From Anaerolineaceae bacterium (GTDB lineage Bacteria > Chloroflexota > Anaerolineae > Anaerolineales > Villigracilaceae): a stretch of DNA of 5,261 nt. Each line of letters starts with the position of its first letter. The first letter of the stretch is position 1. The position numbers and the translations under genes are program-made. The DNA lies in assembly GCA_022181005.1 (NCBI GenBank), contig BQMV01000163.1, forward strand, positions 1-5,261. Direction: 5' to 3'. Positions 1 through 5,226 of the stretch are shown here, piece after piece. The notes beneath the pieces were generated by a model. The model made no database searches and was not told the DNA's origin. It saw nothing but the letters and a program-made list of their open reading frames with translations.

Positions 1-138
1 GTAGGAGCGCACTCGGCTTCTTAAATTAACTGCTTTTCCGATGTAGATGATGCGCCCCTCGGAATTCTTCATCAAATAACAACCGGGCTTTGTTGGGAGC
101 GTAGCGAGAACGCCTTGTAGTTTTTCCGAAACTTTCAT
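1..138 (-). CDS. uvrC: UvrC, excinuclease ABC subunit C (N-terminal fragment)
   Basis: This is the start of a gene that runs off the left edge; only 46 codons are present. Read on the minus strand, the peptide contains the entry of a GIY-YIG nuclease domain. It has L-P-x-x-P-G-C-Y at residues 14-21, I-I-Y-I-G-K-A at 30-36 and the basic segment N-L-R-S-R-V-R-S-Y at 38-46. This is the classic opening of UvrC, the subunit that makes both incisions in nucleotide excision repair with UvrA and UvrB. In the family this domain makes the 3' incision; the 5' nuclease half lies outside the window. The start is ambiguous: an in-frame ATG also lies at 145-147 (adding Met-Leu-Ile), and neither has a clear Shine-Dalgarno. 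The ATG at 138 gives the usual short UvrC N-terminus. The gene is divergent from the amidase gene to its right. A Cho-like or other GIY-YIG protein cannot be fully excluded from 46 residues, but the match is specific. Confidence 0.87.
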   Translation of the reverse strand, partial: MKVSEKLQGVLATLPTKPGCYLMKNSEGRIIYIGKAVNLRSRVRSY

Positions 139-155
139 GATAAGCATTGTACTGT

Positions 156-161
156 ATTCTA
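156..161 (-). promoter_or_regulatory. Possible -10 element for uvrC
   Basis: The minus strand reads TAGAAT here, within TATAGAAT, just upstream of the uvrC start. A transcript starting about 7 bases downstream would have almost no leader, which would fit the absence of a Shine-Dalgarno. No convincing -35 is seen at 16-18 bases; that area holds the inverted repeat at 166-181. This is a weak call from base composition and position only. Confidence 0.25.
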
Positions 162-165
162 TAGT

Positions 166-181
166 CGGCGCAAATGCGCCG
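166..181. repeat. 16-bp palindrome between uvrC and pncC
   Basis: Two perfect 7-base arms (CGGCGCA and TGCGCCG) are separated by two bases. The spacer is too short for a good RNA hairpin, so a protein-binding operator is the more natural reading, if the palindrome is functional at all. It lies near the -35 position of the possible uvrC promoter and about 44 bases upstream of the TATAAT of the rightward gene. A GC-rich palindrome of this size can arise by chance; no known operator consensus is recognised. Confidence 0.3.
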
Positions 182-224
182 GTGGATGACCGATGAAGCG
201 CGGACGAAAAGACTCGCCGCCGAG

Positions 225-230
225 TATAAT
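225..230 (+). promoter_or_regulatory. -10 box of the pncC promoter
   Basis: A perfect TATAAT lies 25 bases before the pncC ATG, predicting a leader of about 20 bases. The -35 is poor: CGGACG at 201-206, with an 18-base spacer, keeps only the central GAC of TTGACA. A 5-bp inverted repeat (ACTCG, four bases, CGAGT, at 212-225) abuts and shares one base with the box, so a regulator binding there could block it; that part is speculation. Confidence 0.5.
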
Positions 231-255
231 GCCGTAACTTTACTTGTGAGGTTTG

Positions 256-738
256 ATGGCGAATTTACTCGAAGAACAAATTGGAAGCGCTTTGCGTGAA
301 CGCGGTTTGAAGATCGCGCTTGCCGAATCGTGCACTGGCGGATTGGCGGGCAGCCGCATTACAGATATGCCCGGCTCCTCTGATTATTTTTTGGGCAGCC
401 TAGTGGCATACGCTTATGACGCTAAGGCTAATCTCTTAGACGTGTCGTGGAACACTTTAAATACCTATGGCGCGGTCAGTCAGGAGACTGTGCTGGAGAT
501 GGCGCGCGGCGCGCGCTCTGCATTTGGAGCGGATATTGCCGTTTCGATTTCCGGAATCGCGGGTCCGGGCGGCGGATTGCCTGCTAAACCTGTGGGGACC
601 GTCTGGTTGGGGCTTGTTGCGTCCAATGGAGAATGGACGCGGATGTTCCAGTTTTCAGGCAGCCGCGTGCAAGTCAAAGCCGCATCGGCGGACGCGGCTT
701 TGCAGTTTGTGTCGGATTATTTACAAGGAATAGTTTAA
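256..738 (+). CDS. pncC: Nicotinamide-nucleotide amidase, stand-alone CinA C-terminal domain (PncC)
   Basis: This 160-residue protein is a complete CinA C-terminal domain with no N-terminal MoaB-like (COG1058) domain, so it is the short PncC form. Family members deamidate nicotinamide mononucleotide to nicotinate mononucleotide, recycling pyridine nucleotides released by NAD-consuming enzymes such as NAD-dependent DNA ligase. Visible family motifs are A-E-S-C-T-G-G-L (23-30), P-G-S-S-D-Y-F-L-G (39-47), the Y-D-A-K segment (54-57), G-A-V-S (72-75), G-I-A-G-P-G-G-G (100-107) and K-P-V-G-T-V-W (111-117). The lysine of the A-K segment is where the family's proposed catalytic lysine lies. The ATG at 256 is preferred over the in-frame TTG at 253 because of the usual N-terminus and a GAGGT ribosome-binding site starting at 248, although the spacing is short. 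Cytosolic; no signal peptide or membrane segment. It is transcribed away from uvrC and converges on the LLM gene. Family assignment is firm; the activity is inferred from the family. Confidence 0.93.
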   Translation: MANLLEEQIGSALRERGLKIALAESCTGGLAGSRITDMPGSSDYFLGSLVAYAYDAKANLLDVSWNTLNTYGAVSQETVLEMARGARSAFGADIAVSISGIAGPGGGLPAKPVGTVWLGLVASNGEWTRMFQFSGSRVQVKAASADAALQFVSDYLQGIV

Positions 739-770
739 CCTGCTCATAAATTTAGAAGACGGAACGGAGG

Positions 771-1769
771 TTACGCTTGCGCGAAAGTGTCAATCAGCAG
801 TTTAAAATTGCCGCCGACGGGATAGAGGATCGGGCAGGTGCATCCGCGCTTCTTGTATTCTTCCACCTTGGCTTTCGCTTCAGAGGGCGTTCCTGAGGCG
901 GTGATGCGATGAACGAGATCGTCTGGCACAAGATGCTTCGCTTTATTGATCTGTTCCTTTGTAGCGGGCCAACCTAAGATGGATTGAATTTCCGCGATGA
1001 CGTCTTGTGAAACGCCGGAGGCTTTGGCAATGTGAGGTTGCTGCGCAAGATATTGACAGAGCAGCTCCTTGGTGTACTCGATGGCTTTGTCGTGATCTTC
1101 GTCTACCGAGCAAACGATGAGCTGCGGGCGATCGAAGTCGTTGAGATTGCGTCCCGATTTCTTCAAGCCTTTTTCCAGCAGCGCCAGCGCGTTGTCGTTG
1201 TATTCGGGCGGAACGCAATAGTTCAACACTACACCGTCGGCAATTTCTCCAGTCATTTCCATCATAGCGTCGCCGGTTGCGCCGATCATGATAGGCACGT
1301 TGCGCGGTTCGCGGCGACCATGCACTACATCCAATTCGATCCCGTCCACGCGATGAAATTCGCCGTGAAATGTGACGCGTTCCATGTTCAATAGTCGTCG
1401 CAAGATCTCGACGGTTTCGCGCATGGCGAGCAACGGGCGCTTACGTTCGATGCCCACGTTCTTCGCTAGAGGATCCCACCAGGCGCCAATTCCGCAAATA
1501 ATGCGATTCGGCGCCAGGTCGTCAAGCGTGAGCAGCGTGGCTGCCAGCAAGCCGATATTGCGCGTCCAGTTGTTGATCACGCCCGAACCAACTTTGATGC
1601 GTTCGGTAACAGCCGCATATGCCGCCATTGGCACAATAGCGTCGCGCACCAAACGCGATTCGGCTTGCCAAACGGCTTCAAATCCCTTTTCTTCAGCATA
1701 TCGCGCGTACTCCAATCCGTCGCGCAGGTCGTGCGAGTCTTGCAGATAAAGCGCCACGCGTTCAGGCAT
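771..1769 (-). CDS. LLM-class oxidoreductase, probably F420-dependent
   Basis: This 332-residue, complete protein has the luciferase-like monooxygenase TIM-barrel fold. It opens with a beta strand (V-A-L-Y-L) followed by A-x-x-A-E-E-K-G-F-E-A-V-W (22-34). Family segments follow: E-R-I-K-V-G-S-G-V (56-64), the hallmark A-A-T-L-L-T-L-D-D-L (76-85) with G-I-G-A-W-W-D-P (93-100), P-I-M-I-G-A-T-G-D in the middle, and A-D-G-V-V-L-N-Y. Such enzymes resemble methylene-tetrahydromethanopterin reductase (Mer) and F420-dependent dehydrogenases. They use F420 or FMN to move hydride to or from varied substrates, and the substrate here cannot be read from sequence. Its position just after cofC makes F420 the likelier cofactor. 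The start is well supported by AAGGAGG five bases before the ATG (1775-1781) and by a TATAAT further upstream. It is separated from cofC by 64 bases, so it may be transcribed alone or as the tail of the cof operon. Near the C-terminus is an unusual G-C-T-C-P. No signal peptide. Confidence 0.85.
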   Translation of the reverse strand: MPERVALYLQDSHDLRDGLEYARYAEEKGFEAVWQAESRLVRDAIVPMAAYAAVTERIKVGSGVINNWTRNIGLLAATLLTLDDLAPNRIICGIGAWWDPLAKNVGIERKRPLLAMRETVEILRRLLNMERVTFHGEFHRVDGIELDVVHGRREPRNVPIMIGATGDAMMEMTGEIADGVVLNYCVPPEYNDNALALLEKGLKKSGRNLNDFDRPQLIVCSVDEDHDKAIEYTKELLCQYLAQQPHIAKASGVSQDVIAEIQSILGWPATKEQINKAKHLVPDDLVHRITASGTPSEAKAKVEEYKKRGCTCPILYPVGGNFKLLIDTFAQA

Positions 1770-1810
1770 CTTGTCCTCCTTGTGCTTTGTAGAAAATAGT
1801 ATGCGTCTTG

Positions 1811-1816
1811 ATTATA
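1811..1816 (-). promoter_or_regulatory. -10 box of the LLM oxidoreductase promoter
   Basis: The minus strand carries a perfect TATAAT (within GGTATAATC) in the 64-base gap after cofC. It predicts a start near 1804 and a leader of about 35 bases containing the strong AAGGAGG site. No good -35 is found at 17 bases; TTGGAA at 1837-1842 (minus strand) would need a 20-base spacer and lies in the end of cofC. This suggests that the LLM gene can be expressed independently of the biosynthetic genes. Confidence 0.45.
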
Positions 1817-1833
1817 CCGTTTGTTGAAGCGCG

Positions 1834-2457
1834 TTATTCCAATAATTCCTGTAGGAGGGAATTTTCCATATGTTTGACAATCTCAAGATCTTCGGGAGTG
1901 TCTAGGTCTAATGCAAGCGAGGGCGAATCTACGATTTCGAGGCGAGCCCCTGCTTGTTTTGCTAATTCGCTATGGCGCTGGAAGGAGTCTTCTCCGAAGG
2001 CATATTCTATTAAGCCGGCGGGCGAAATAACCAGCGCGTTTGTGCCGCGTTTATGCCGATCGGGCGCAATTGCCACGACTGGCGGTTTTACGGCGCGATC
2101 CAGGAGCGCGCGAATATCTTCCGTTGTGATGAGCGGCAGATCGGCTGGAAGAATTAGAATGCCGAGCGCGCGTCCCGCTTGTGCCGCGATCGTTGCGCGT
2201 TGGAGAGCCGCGTTCAAATGCGGCGTTCCTTCTTCTTGCACTGTGCGCGCATCATATTGACGAGCAAGGTTTAATGCCAGAGGATCGCGGCTGATGACAA
2301 GCACCTTCGTGATTTCTTTTAAGGCGGAGAGCGTGTTAAGCGTATGTTCTAACAGCGCGTGATTCAATTGAGTTCGTTCGTCTTCCGACAGCATTCCAGC
2401 CAGGCGAGATTTTCCGCGCCGTAATGGTTTTACAGGGATGATCGCCCAGATGGTCAT
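1834..2457 (-). CDS. cofC: CofC, phospho-lactate/phosphoenolpyruvate guanylyltransferase of F420 synthesis
   Basis: This 207-residue nucleotidyltransferase joins GTP to a three-carbon phospho-acid, giving the diphosphate donor for CofD. In archaea the acid is reported as 2-phospho-L-lactate, in mycobacteria (FbiD) phosphoenolpyruvate, and in a few bacteria 3-phosphoglycerate. The family signature is clear: A-I-I-P-V-K-P-L with G-K-S-R-L-A (5-20) for GTP, L-P-A-D-L-P-L-I-T (103-111), the metal/substrate segment P-D-R-H-K-R-G-T-N-A-L (132-142) and D-S-P-S-L-A-L-D-L-D-T-P-E-D-L (177-191). The reading frame stays open upstream to about 2787, but the real start is the ATG at 2457. It gives the standard N-terminus, overlaps the cofD stop as ATGA, and has GGAG at 2465-2468, seven bases upstream. 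The extra upstream residues are a shadow of cofD. Cytosolic. Which acid this enzyme uses is not decided by the sequence, though the adjacent nitroreductase favours phosphoenolpyruvate. Confidence 0.92.
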   Translation of the reverse strand: MTIWAIIPVKPLRRGKSRLAGMLSEDERTQLNHALLEHTLNTLSALKEITKVLVISRDPLALNLARQYDARTVQEEGTPHLNAALQRATIAAQAGRALGILILPADLPLITTEDIRALLDRAVKPPVVAIAPDRHKRGTNALVISPAGLIEYAFGEDSFQRHSELAKQAGARLEIVDSPSLALDLDTPEDLEIVKHMENSLLQELLE

Positions 2458-3374
2458 ACGCTCGCTCCGATGAAGTGTAAGACTTCGCTTGCTGTTCGTT
2501 TTCGATCCATGTGATTTGCCATGAAAGTGTTCGTTGCGAGCGTCTGCATATTTAAGGCGTTGATGCTCTCGAGCAGCGGCGCGTCGAGACGATCGATGAC
2601 AAAGTGAGTAATCGTGCCGTGATAATGGTTGGCGATTGCCAGCGCGGAAGGTTCGATTCCCAGTTCGCGGTACATTTTTGCGGCGGGTCCTTTGATCGCT
2701 TCGCCGCCGATGATGGGCGAGACGGCGACGACTGGCTTTCCCGCTGGAATGGAAATAACGTTCCGGATTGGATCTATGCTCACCCATGGATTCGACGGAC
2801 AGATGACGATCGCATCGGCGGATTGGAGCGCCTCTTGCGCCCGTGCAGCGGGTTTAGCCTCGTCGGCGCCTTCGAATCGGAAGCCTGTCACTTTCGGCGC
2901 GCAGCGGCGATGGACGAAGTATTCCTGAAAAGCGAGTTCGCCCTCGTCTGTAGCGACTATGGTGCGCACCGGTTGATCGGACATTGGCAGGACGGCGTGT
3001 TGAACGCCCCAGGCTTTGCAGAAATCGCTTGTGATCTGGCTGAGCGAATCGCCTGCTTTCAATCGCCGTGTCCGTTCGAGATGCGTTCCCAGATCTTTAT
3101 CGCCCAAGTTGAACCAGTCTATGCCGCCCAATGCGGCGGCGCTTTTGATCGCGTTCCAGGTTTCATTCACGCGCCCCCAACCCGTTTCAGGGTTTGCCAA
3201 CCCCGCCAGCGTATAGCAGACCGTGTCTAGATCGGGACAAATATATAAACCATAGTGTTCAAAATCGTCGCCTGTATTGACGATGACAGTTAATTCTTGC
3301 GGTGAAAGTATTTGGGCGAGTCCGTGCGCAAGCTTCGCGCCGCCGACCCCGCCCGCGAGAGCGATGATTCTCAT
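2454..3374 (-). CDS. cofD: CofD, 2-phospho-L-lactate transferase (F420-0/dehydro-F420-0 synthase)
   Basis: CofD (FbiA in mycobacteria) moves the phospho-acid moiety from the guanylylated donor made by CofC onto the riboflavin-like precursor Fo, releasing GMP. At 306 residues it matches the family length of about 300-330. Motifs in order are L-A-G-G-V-G-G-A-K-L (6-15, nucleotide-binding loop), N-T-G-D-D-F-E-H-Y-G-L-Y-I-C-P-D-L-D (33-50), F-N-L-G-D-K-D-L (88-95), S-D-Q-P-V-R-T (132-138), C-P-S-N-P-W-V-S-I-D-P-I (192-203) and S-P-I-I-G-G-E-A-I-K-G-P (219-230). The conserved aspartate at the end of the second motif is at the Fo-binding end of known structures. The ATG overlaps the nitroreductase stop as ATGA and no Shine-Dalgarno precedes it, so translation is probably coupled to the upstream gene. 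Its own stop overlaps the cofC start in the same way. Cytosolic; nothing is missing or truncated. Confidence 0.96.
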   Translation of the reverse strand: MRIIALAGGVGGAKLAHGLAQILSPQELTVIVNTGDDFEHYGLYICPDLDTVCYTLAGLANPETGWGRVNETWNAIKSAAALGGIDWFNLGDKDLGTHLERTRRLKAGDSLSQITSDFCKAWGVQHAVLPMSDQPVRTIVATDEGELAFQEYFVHRRCAPKVTGFRFEGADEAKPAARAQEALQSADAIVICPSNPWVSIDPIRNVISIPAGKPVVAVSPIIGGEAIKGPAAKMYRELGIEPSALAIANHYHGTITHFVIDRLDAPLLESINALNMQTLATNTFMANHMDRKRTASEVLHFIGASV

Positions 3375-3985
3375 AAATAGAGTGTGATGTCTTGAAGCGG
3401 TTTTCTTTCTCGCGCTTCAGGAATCCGCTGAGGATATCCGATAAAAATCATGCCTTGCGGGTCCCAAACTTCGGGCAAGTTTAATGCCTGTTGAATGGCT
3501 GTTTGCGCGAAGAGGGGCCAGCACGCCCAAACTCCGCCGAGACCTTCGGCGTGCGCGGCAAGCAGAAGTTGCATTCCGGCTGCCGCGACAGATTGCACGG
3601 TCATGCGAAACTCCGCTTTGACGCGCCGGCGGTCGGAGTAAACGTTCATCTCTGTCATGTCGAGGCAGAGGAGAACGATCGTCGGCGCGGAGAGAATGCG
3701 ATCTTTGGAGCGTTGTAGTTGCTGTTGAATTTGCCCGGACGGAACGCCGTCATCTTCGAGATCGCGTTGAAAGTCCGTCGCCATCGCGTCAGCAAGTTTG
3801 GTCTTGGCTGGCGCGTTTGTCAGAATGACGAAACGCCATGGCTGACGATGGTGCGCCGAAGGGGCATATGTAGCGGTGGTGAGAATCGCCGTGAGGACCG
3901 ATTCCGGCACAGGGTCTGGTTTGAAGCGGCGGATCGAACGACGAGTCCGCAGGAAGCGATGCAGATTATCCGTGGTCGTGGACAT
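3371..3985 (-). CDS. Stand-alone nitroreductase, candidate dehydro-F420-0 reductase (FbiB C-terminal-domain type)
   Basis: This 204-residue protein belongs to the FMN-dependent nitroreductase superfamily. Residues 15-21 are R-R-S-I-R-R-F, the usual FMN-phosphate-binding start. Then come A-P-S-A-H-H-R-Q-P-W-R-F (41-52), D-L-E-D-D-G-V-P (75-82), A-E-F-R-M-T-V-Q-S-V (124-133), G-L-G-G-V-W-A-C-W-P-L-F (148-159) and L-P-E-V-W-D-P-Q-G with I-G-Y-P (170-185). The A-P-x-x-H-H-x-x-P-x-R-F and D-G-x-P pieces resemble the C-terminal half of mycobacterial FbiB rather than generic nitroreductases. That domain reduces dehydro-F420-0 to F420-0 with FMN, and separate enzymes with this role are known from Thermomicrobia. 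The position directly before cofD supports the same job here. The start at 3985 fits the family length, although the frame is open to 4030. It overlaps the FDOR-B gene by 20 bases and has no evident ribosome-binding site, implying coupling. Family is firm; the exact reaction is inferred. Confidence 0.88.
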   Translation of the reverse strand: MSTTTDNLHRFLRTRRSIRRFKPDPVPESVLTAILTTATYAPSAHHRQPWRFVILTNAPAKTKLADAMATDFQRDLEDDGVPSGQIQQQLQRSKDRILSAPTIVLLCLDMTEMNVYSDRRRVKAEFRMTVQSVAAAGMQLLLAAHAEGLGGVWACWPLFAQTAIQQALNLPEVWDPQGMIFIGYPQRIPEARERKPLQDITLYL

Positions 3986-4358
3986 GCGTCGGCTTGATCT
4001 TGAAGATGACTCGTTTCTGTCCCTCGGCAAGTTTCCAAGGCTCGCCGCTGTAGCGGAGCGATAGTTGCGTGATATGTTCTTCGGCGCCTTCTTCGGTGAA
4101 GCCGATGACTTCGCCGCGAATGCCGATGTAACGATAAGGGTTGCTGGGATCTGAAATAACAGCCGCCACGTTTTTGCGCGCTTTCATGTTTTTATCTTTT
4201 AAGCGTCCTTCGGCAGTGTTGATTAAAATATAGTCGCCGTCTACGCTGAACCAAACGGGCGTTAGTTGCGGCGAACCGTCGGACATTACCGTGGCGAGAT
4301 AGAGAAACGCCTTCGAGTCGGCGTTAATCAAGTCTTGAAATTTCGTAGCGATAGTCAT
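3966..4358 (-). CDS. PPOX-class F420-binding oxidoreductase (FDOR-B type)
   Basis: This 130-residue protein has the split beta-barrel of the pyridoxamine 5'-phosphate oxidase-like flavin/deazaflavin-dependent proteins. Recognisable pieces are A-F-L-Y-L-A-T (17-23), S-D-G-S-P-Q-L-T-P-V-W-F (26-37), D-G-D-Y-I-L-I-N-T-A-E-G-R-L-K-D-K-N (40-57, the stretch that holds the cofactor phosphate and tail in the family), A-V-I-S-D-P (66-71) and Y-I-G-I-R-G-E-V (77-84). Length and motif order match the FDOR-B group (Rv1155-like), whose members bind F420 and reduce diverse substrates such as biliverdin. Some related proteins bind FMN or heme instead. Its place between cofE and the nitroreductase gene supports F420. 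The start is fixed by AAGGAG at 4364-4369, five bases before the ATG. The last codons, a His-rich H-V-H-D-H-G tail, overlap the nitroreductase start. The substrate is unknown. Small, soluble, probably a homodimer as in the family. Confidence 0.85.
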   Translation of the reverse strand: MTIATKFQDLINADSKAFLYLATVMSDGSPQLTPVWFSVDGDYILINTAEGRLKDKNMKARKNVAAVISDPSNPYRYIGIRGEVIGFTEEGAEEHITQLSLRYSGEPWKLAEGQKRVIFKIKPTHVHDHG

Positions 4359-4416
4359 GGAATCTCCTTCTAAAGCGAATATAAGGGTAGTGTATCAGGG
4401 TAGAGTAAGAATCTTG
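4359..4416 (-). other. 58-base gap between cofE and the FDOR-B gene
   Basis: The gap holds the AAGGAG ribosome-binding site of the FDOR-B gene (4364-4369). There is an AT-rich stretch with a TATATT (minus strand, about 4378-4383) that could be a weak -10, but it has no recognisable -35. No hairpin with a T-run is seen, so read-through from cofE is the simplest expectation. Confidence 0.4.
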
Positions 4417-5226
4417 TTAGCGGAATAAATCTTGTTCTTTGGGGCGGATTAATTCTTTGAGCGATGCTTCGCGCAACGGATAGGGAAATCCGCGCGCATG
4501 CACAACCGGCGTGCCTTCGGCGGCTTGACCCATCATTAACGATGCGGCGGCGGCGAGTTCATCTGCTGCGCCGACCGTCGTAACTTGCAGCGTGTACCCA
4601 AGCAGATCGGGTCTGCCGCGCAGGTCTTCGAGGCCAGGCATCCCTGCAATGCCGATCGCTACGCCGACTGTGCCGTTGCGCCATGCGCGCCCGTGTGAGT
4701 CGATGATCAGAACGCCGATGCGTTTTCCTGTTTCAACGTGAATTGCGTTGCGGATCTCTTCCGCACTTTGATCTGGCGCGATGGGGAGCAAGAGGACCCA
4801 GTCTTCATGATCTAGATCCTCGAGATCTTCAGGGACTTCGGAGAGTTTTATTGGAGAAGGGGGATTCACATTGGAATGATCGATGCCTGCGTTAGCGCAG
4901 ACGAAACCGAGTCTGTGTTCGACGATGATCGCTCCGGGGCGTGAACGTAAGACTTCTGCGCTTTCTTGCAGAATTAATTCGACGAGGCGCGGATCTTTAT
5001 CAGTCTGCGCAGCAAGGCGGATGGCGCGTTGCGAGGGCGCGATGTCTGCCAGATTAACTGTGCGCCCTTCTGCCTTAGAGACGATCTTTTGCGCGAAGAT
5101 AAGAATGTCGCCGTCTTGCAGCGAGATGCGATTTTGATCCAGCGCTTTGCAGATAATATCCGCCAGGTTGTCGTTGCGGTGGATGAGCGGGATACCCGAG
5201 AGAGGCGTAAGGGTGAGGGATGTCAT
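4417..5226 (-). CDS. cofE: CofE, coenzyme F420-0:L-glutamate ligase
   Basis: CofE uses GTP and metal ions to add L-glutamates (gamma-linked) to F420-0, producing the tailed cofactor. The 269-residue protein carries the full family signature: L-S-G-I-P-L-I (9-15), D-G-D-I-L-I-F-A-Q-K-I-V-S-K-A-E-G-R (38-55), H-R-L-G-F-V-C-A-N-A-G-I-D-H-S-N-V (104-120), I-D-S-H-G-R-A-W-R-N-G (175-185), G-V-A-I-G-I-A-G (188-195), the D-L-L-G-Y-T-L segment (207-213) and M-G-Q-A-A-E-G-T-P-V-V (232-242). It is slightly longer than archaeal CofE (about 250) because of an acidic insert at about residues 127-142. There is no fused nitroreductase domain, unlike actinobacterial FbiB. The start at 5226 gives the standard N-terminus but lacks a clear Shine-Dalgarno. 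A minus-strand TGA lies 11 bases upstream (5238-5240), so it may follow another gene of the same operon. A 58-base gap separates it from the FDOR-B gene. Confidence 0.95.
   Translation of the reverse strand: MTSLTLTPLSGIPLIHRNDNLADIICKALDQNRISLQDGDILIFAQKIVSKAEGRTVNLADIAPSQRAIRLAAQTDKDPRLVELILQESAEVLRSRPGAIIVEHRLGFVCANAGIDHSNVNPPSPIKLSEVPEDLEDLDHEDWVLLLPIAPDQSAEEIRNAIHVETGKRIGVLIIDSHGRAWRNGTVGVAIGIAGMPGLEDLRGRPDLLGYTLQVTTVGAADELAAAASLMMGQAAEGTPVVHARGFPYPLREASLKELIRPKEQDLFR

Noticed and set aside
739..770. Bidirectional terminator between the converging pncC and LLM genes
   Set aside because: The 32-base gap has no hairpin or T-run that could be defended.
1032..1749. Plus-strand open frames of 120 and 125 codons opposite the LLM gene
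   Set aside because: They show no recognisable domain, are antisense to a clear gene and have no ribosome-binding sites worth noting.
1844..1863. AATTCC...GGAATT inverted repeat at the end of cofC as a terminator
   Set aside because: It is only six base pairs, AT-rich, inside the last codons of cofC and not followed by a convincing T-run in the direction of transcription.
2458..2787. 110-residue N-terminal extension of cofC in the same frame
   Set aside because: It lies wholly inside cofD, is very Arg/Ser/His-rich as expected of an out-of-frame shadow, and the ATG at 2457 has both a ribosome-binding site and the family N-terminus.
2604..3230. 208-codon plus-strand open frame opposite cofD
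   Set aside because: It is antisense to a strongly conserved enzyme, Cys/Arg-rich with no domain logic; a by-product of codon bias.
3986..4030. 15-residue N-terminal extension of the nitroreductase, starting at 4030
   Set aside because: It would overlap the FDOR-B gene by 65 bases and adds a Ser/Arg-rich low-complexity segment not expected in the family; the ATG at 3985 fits better.
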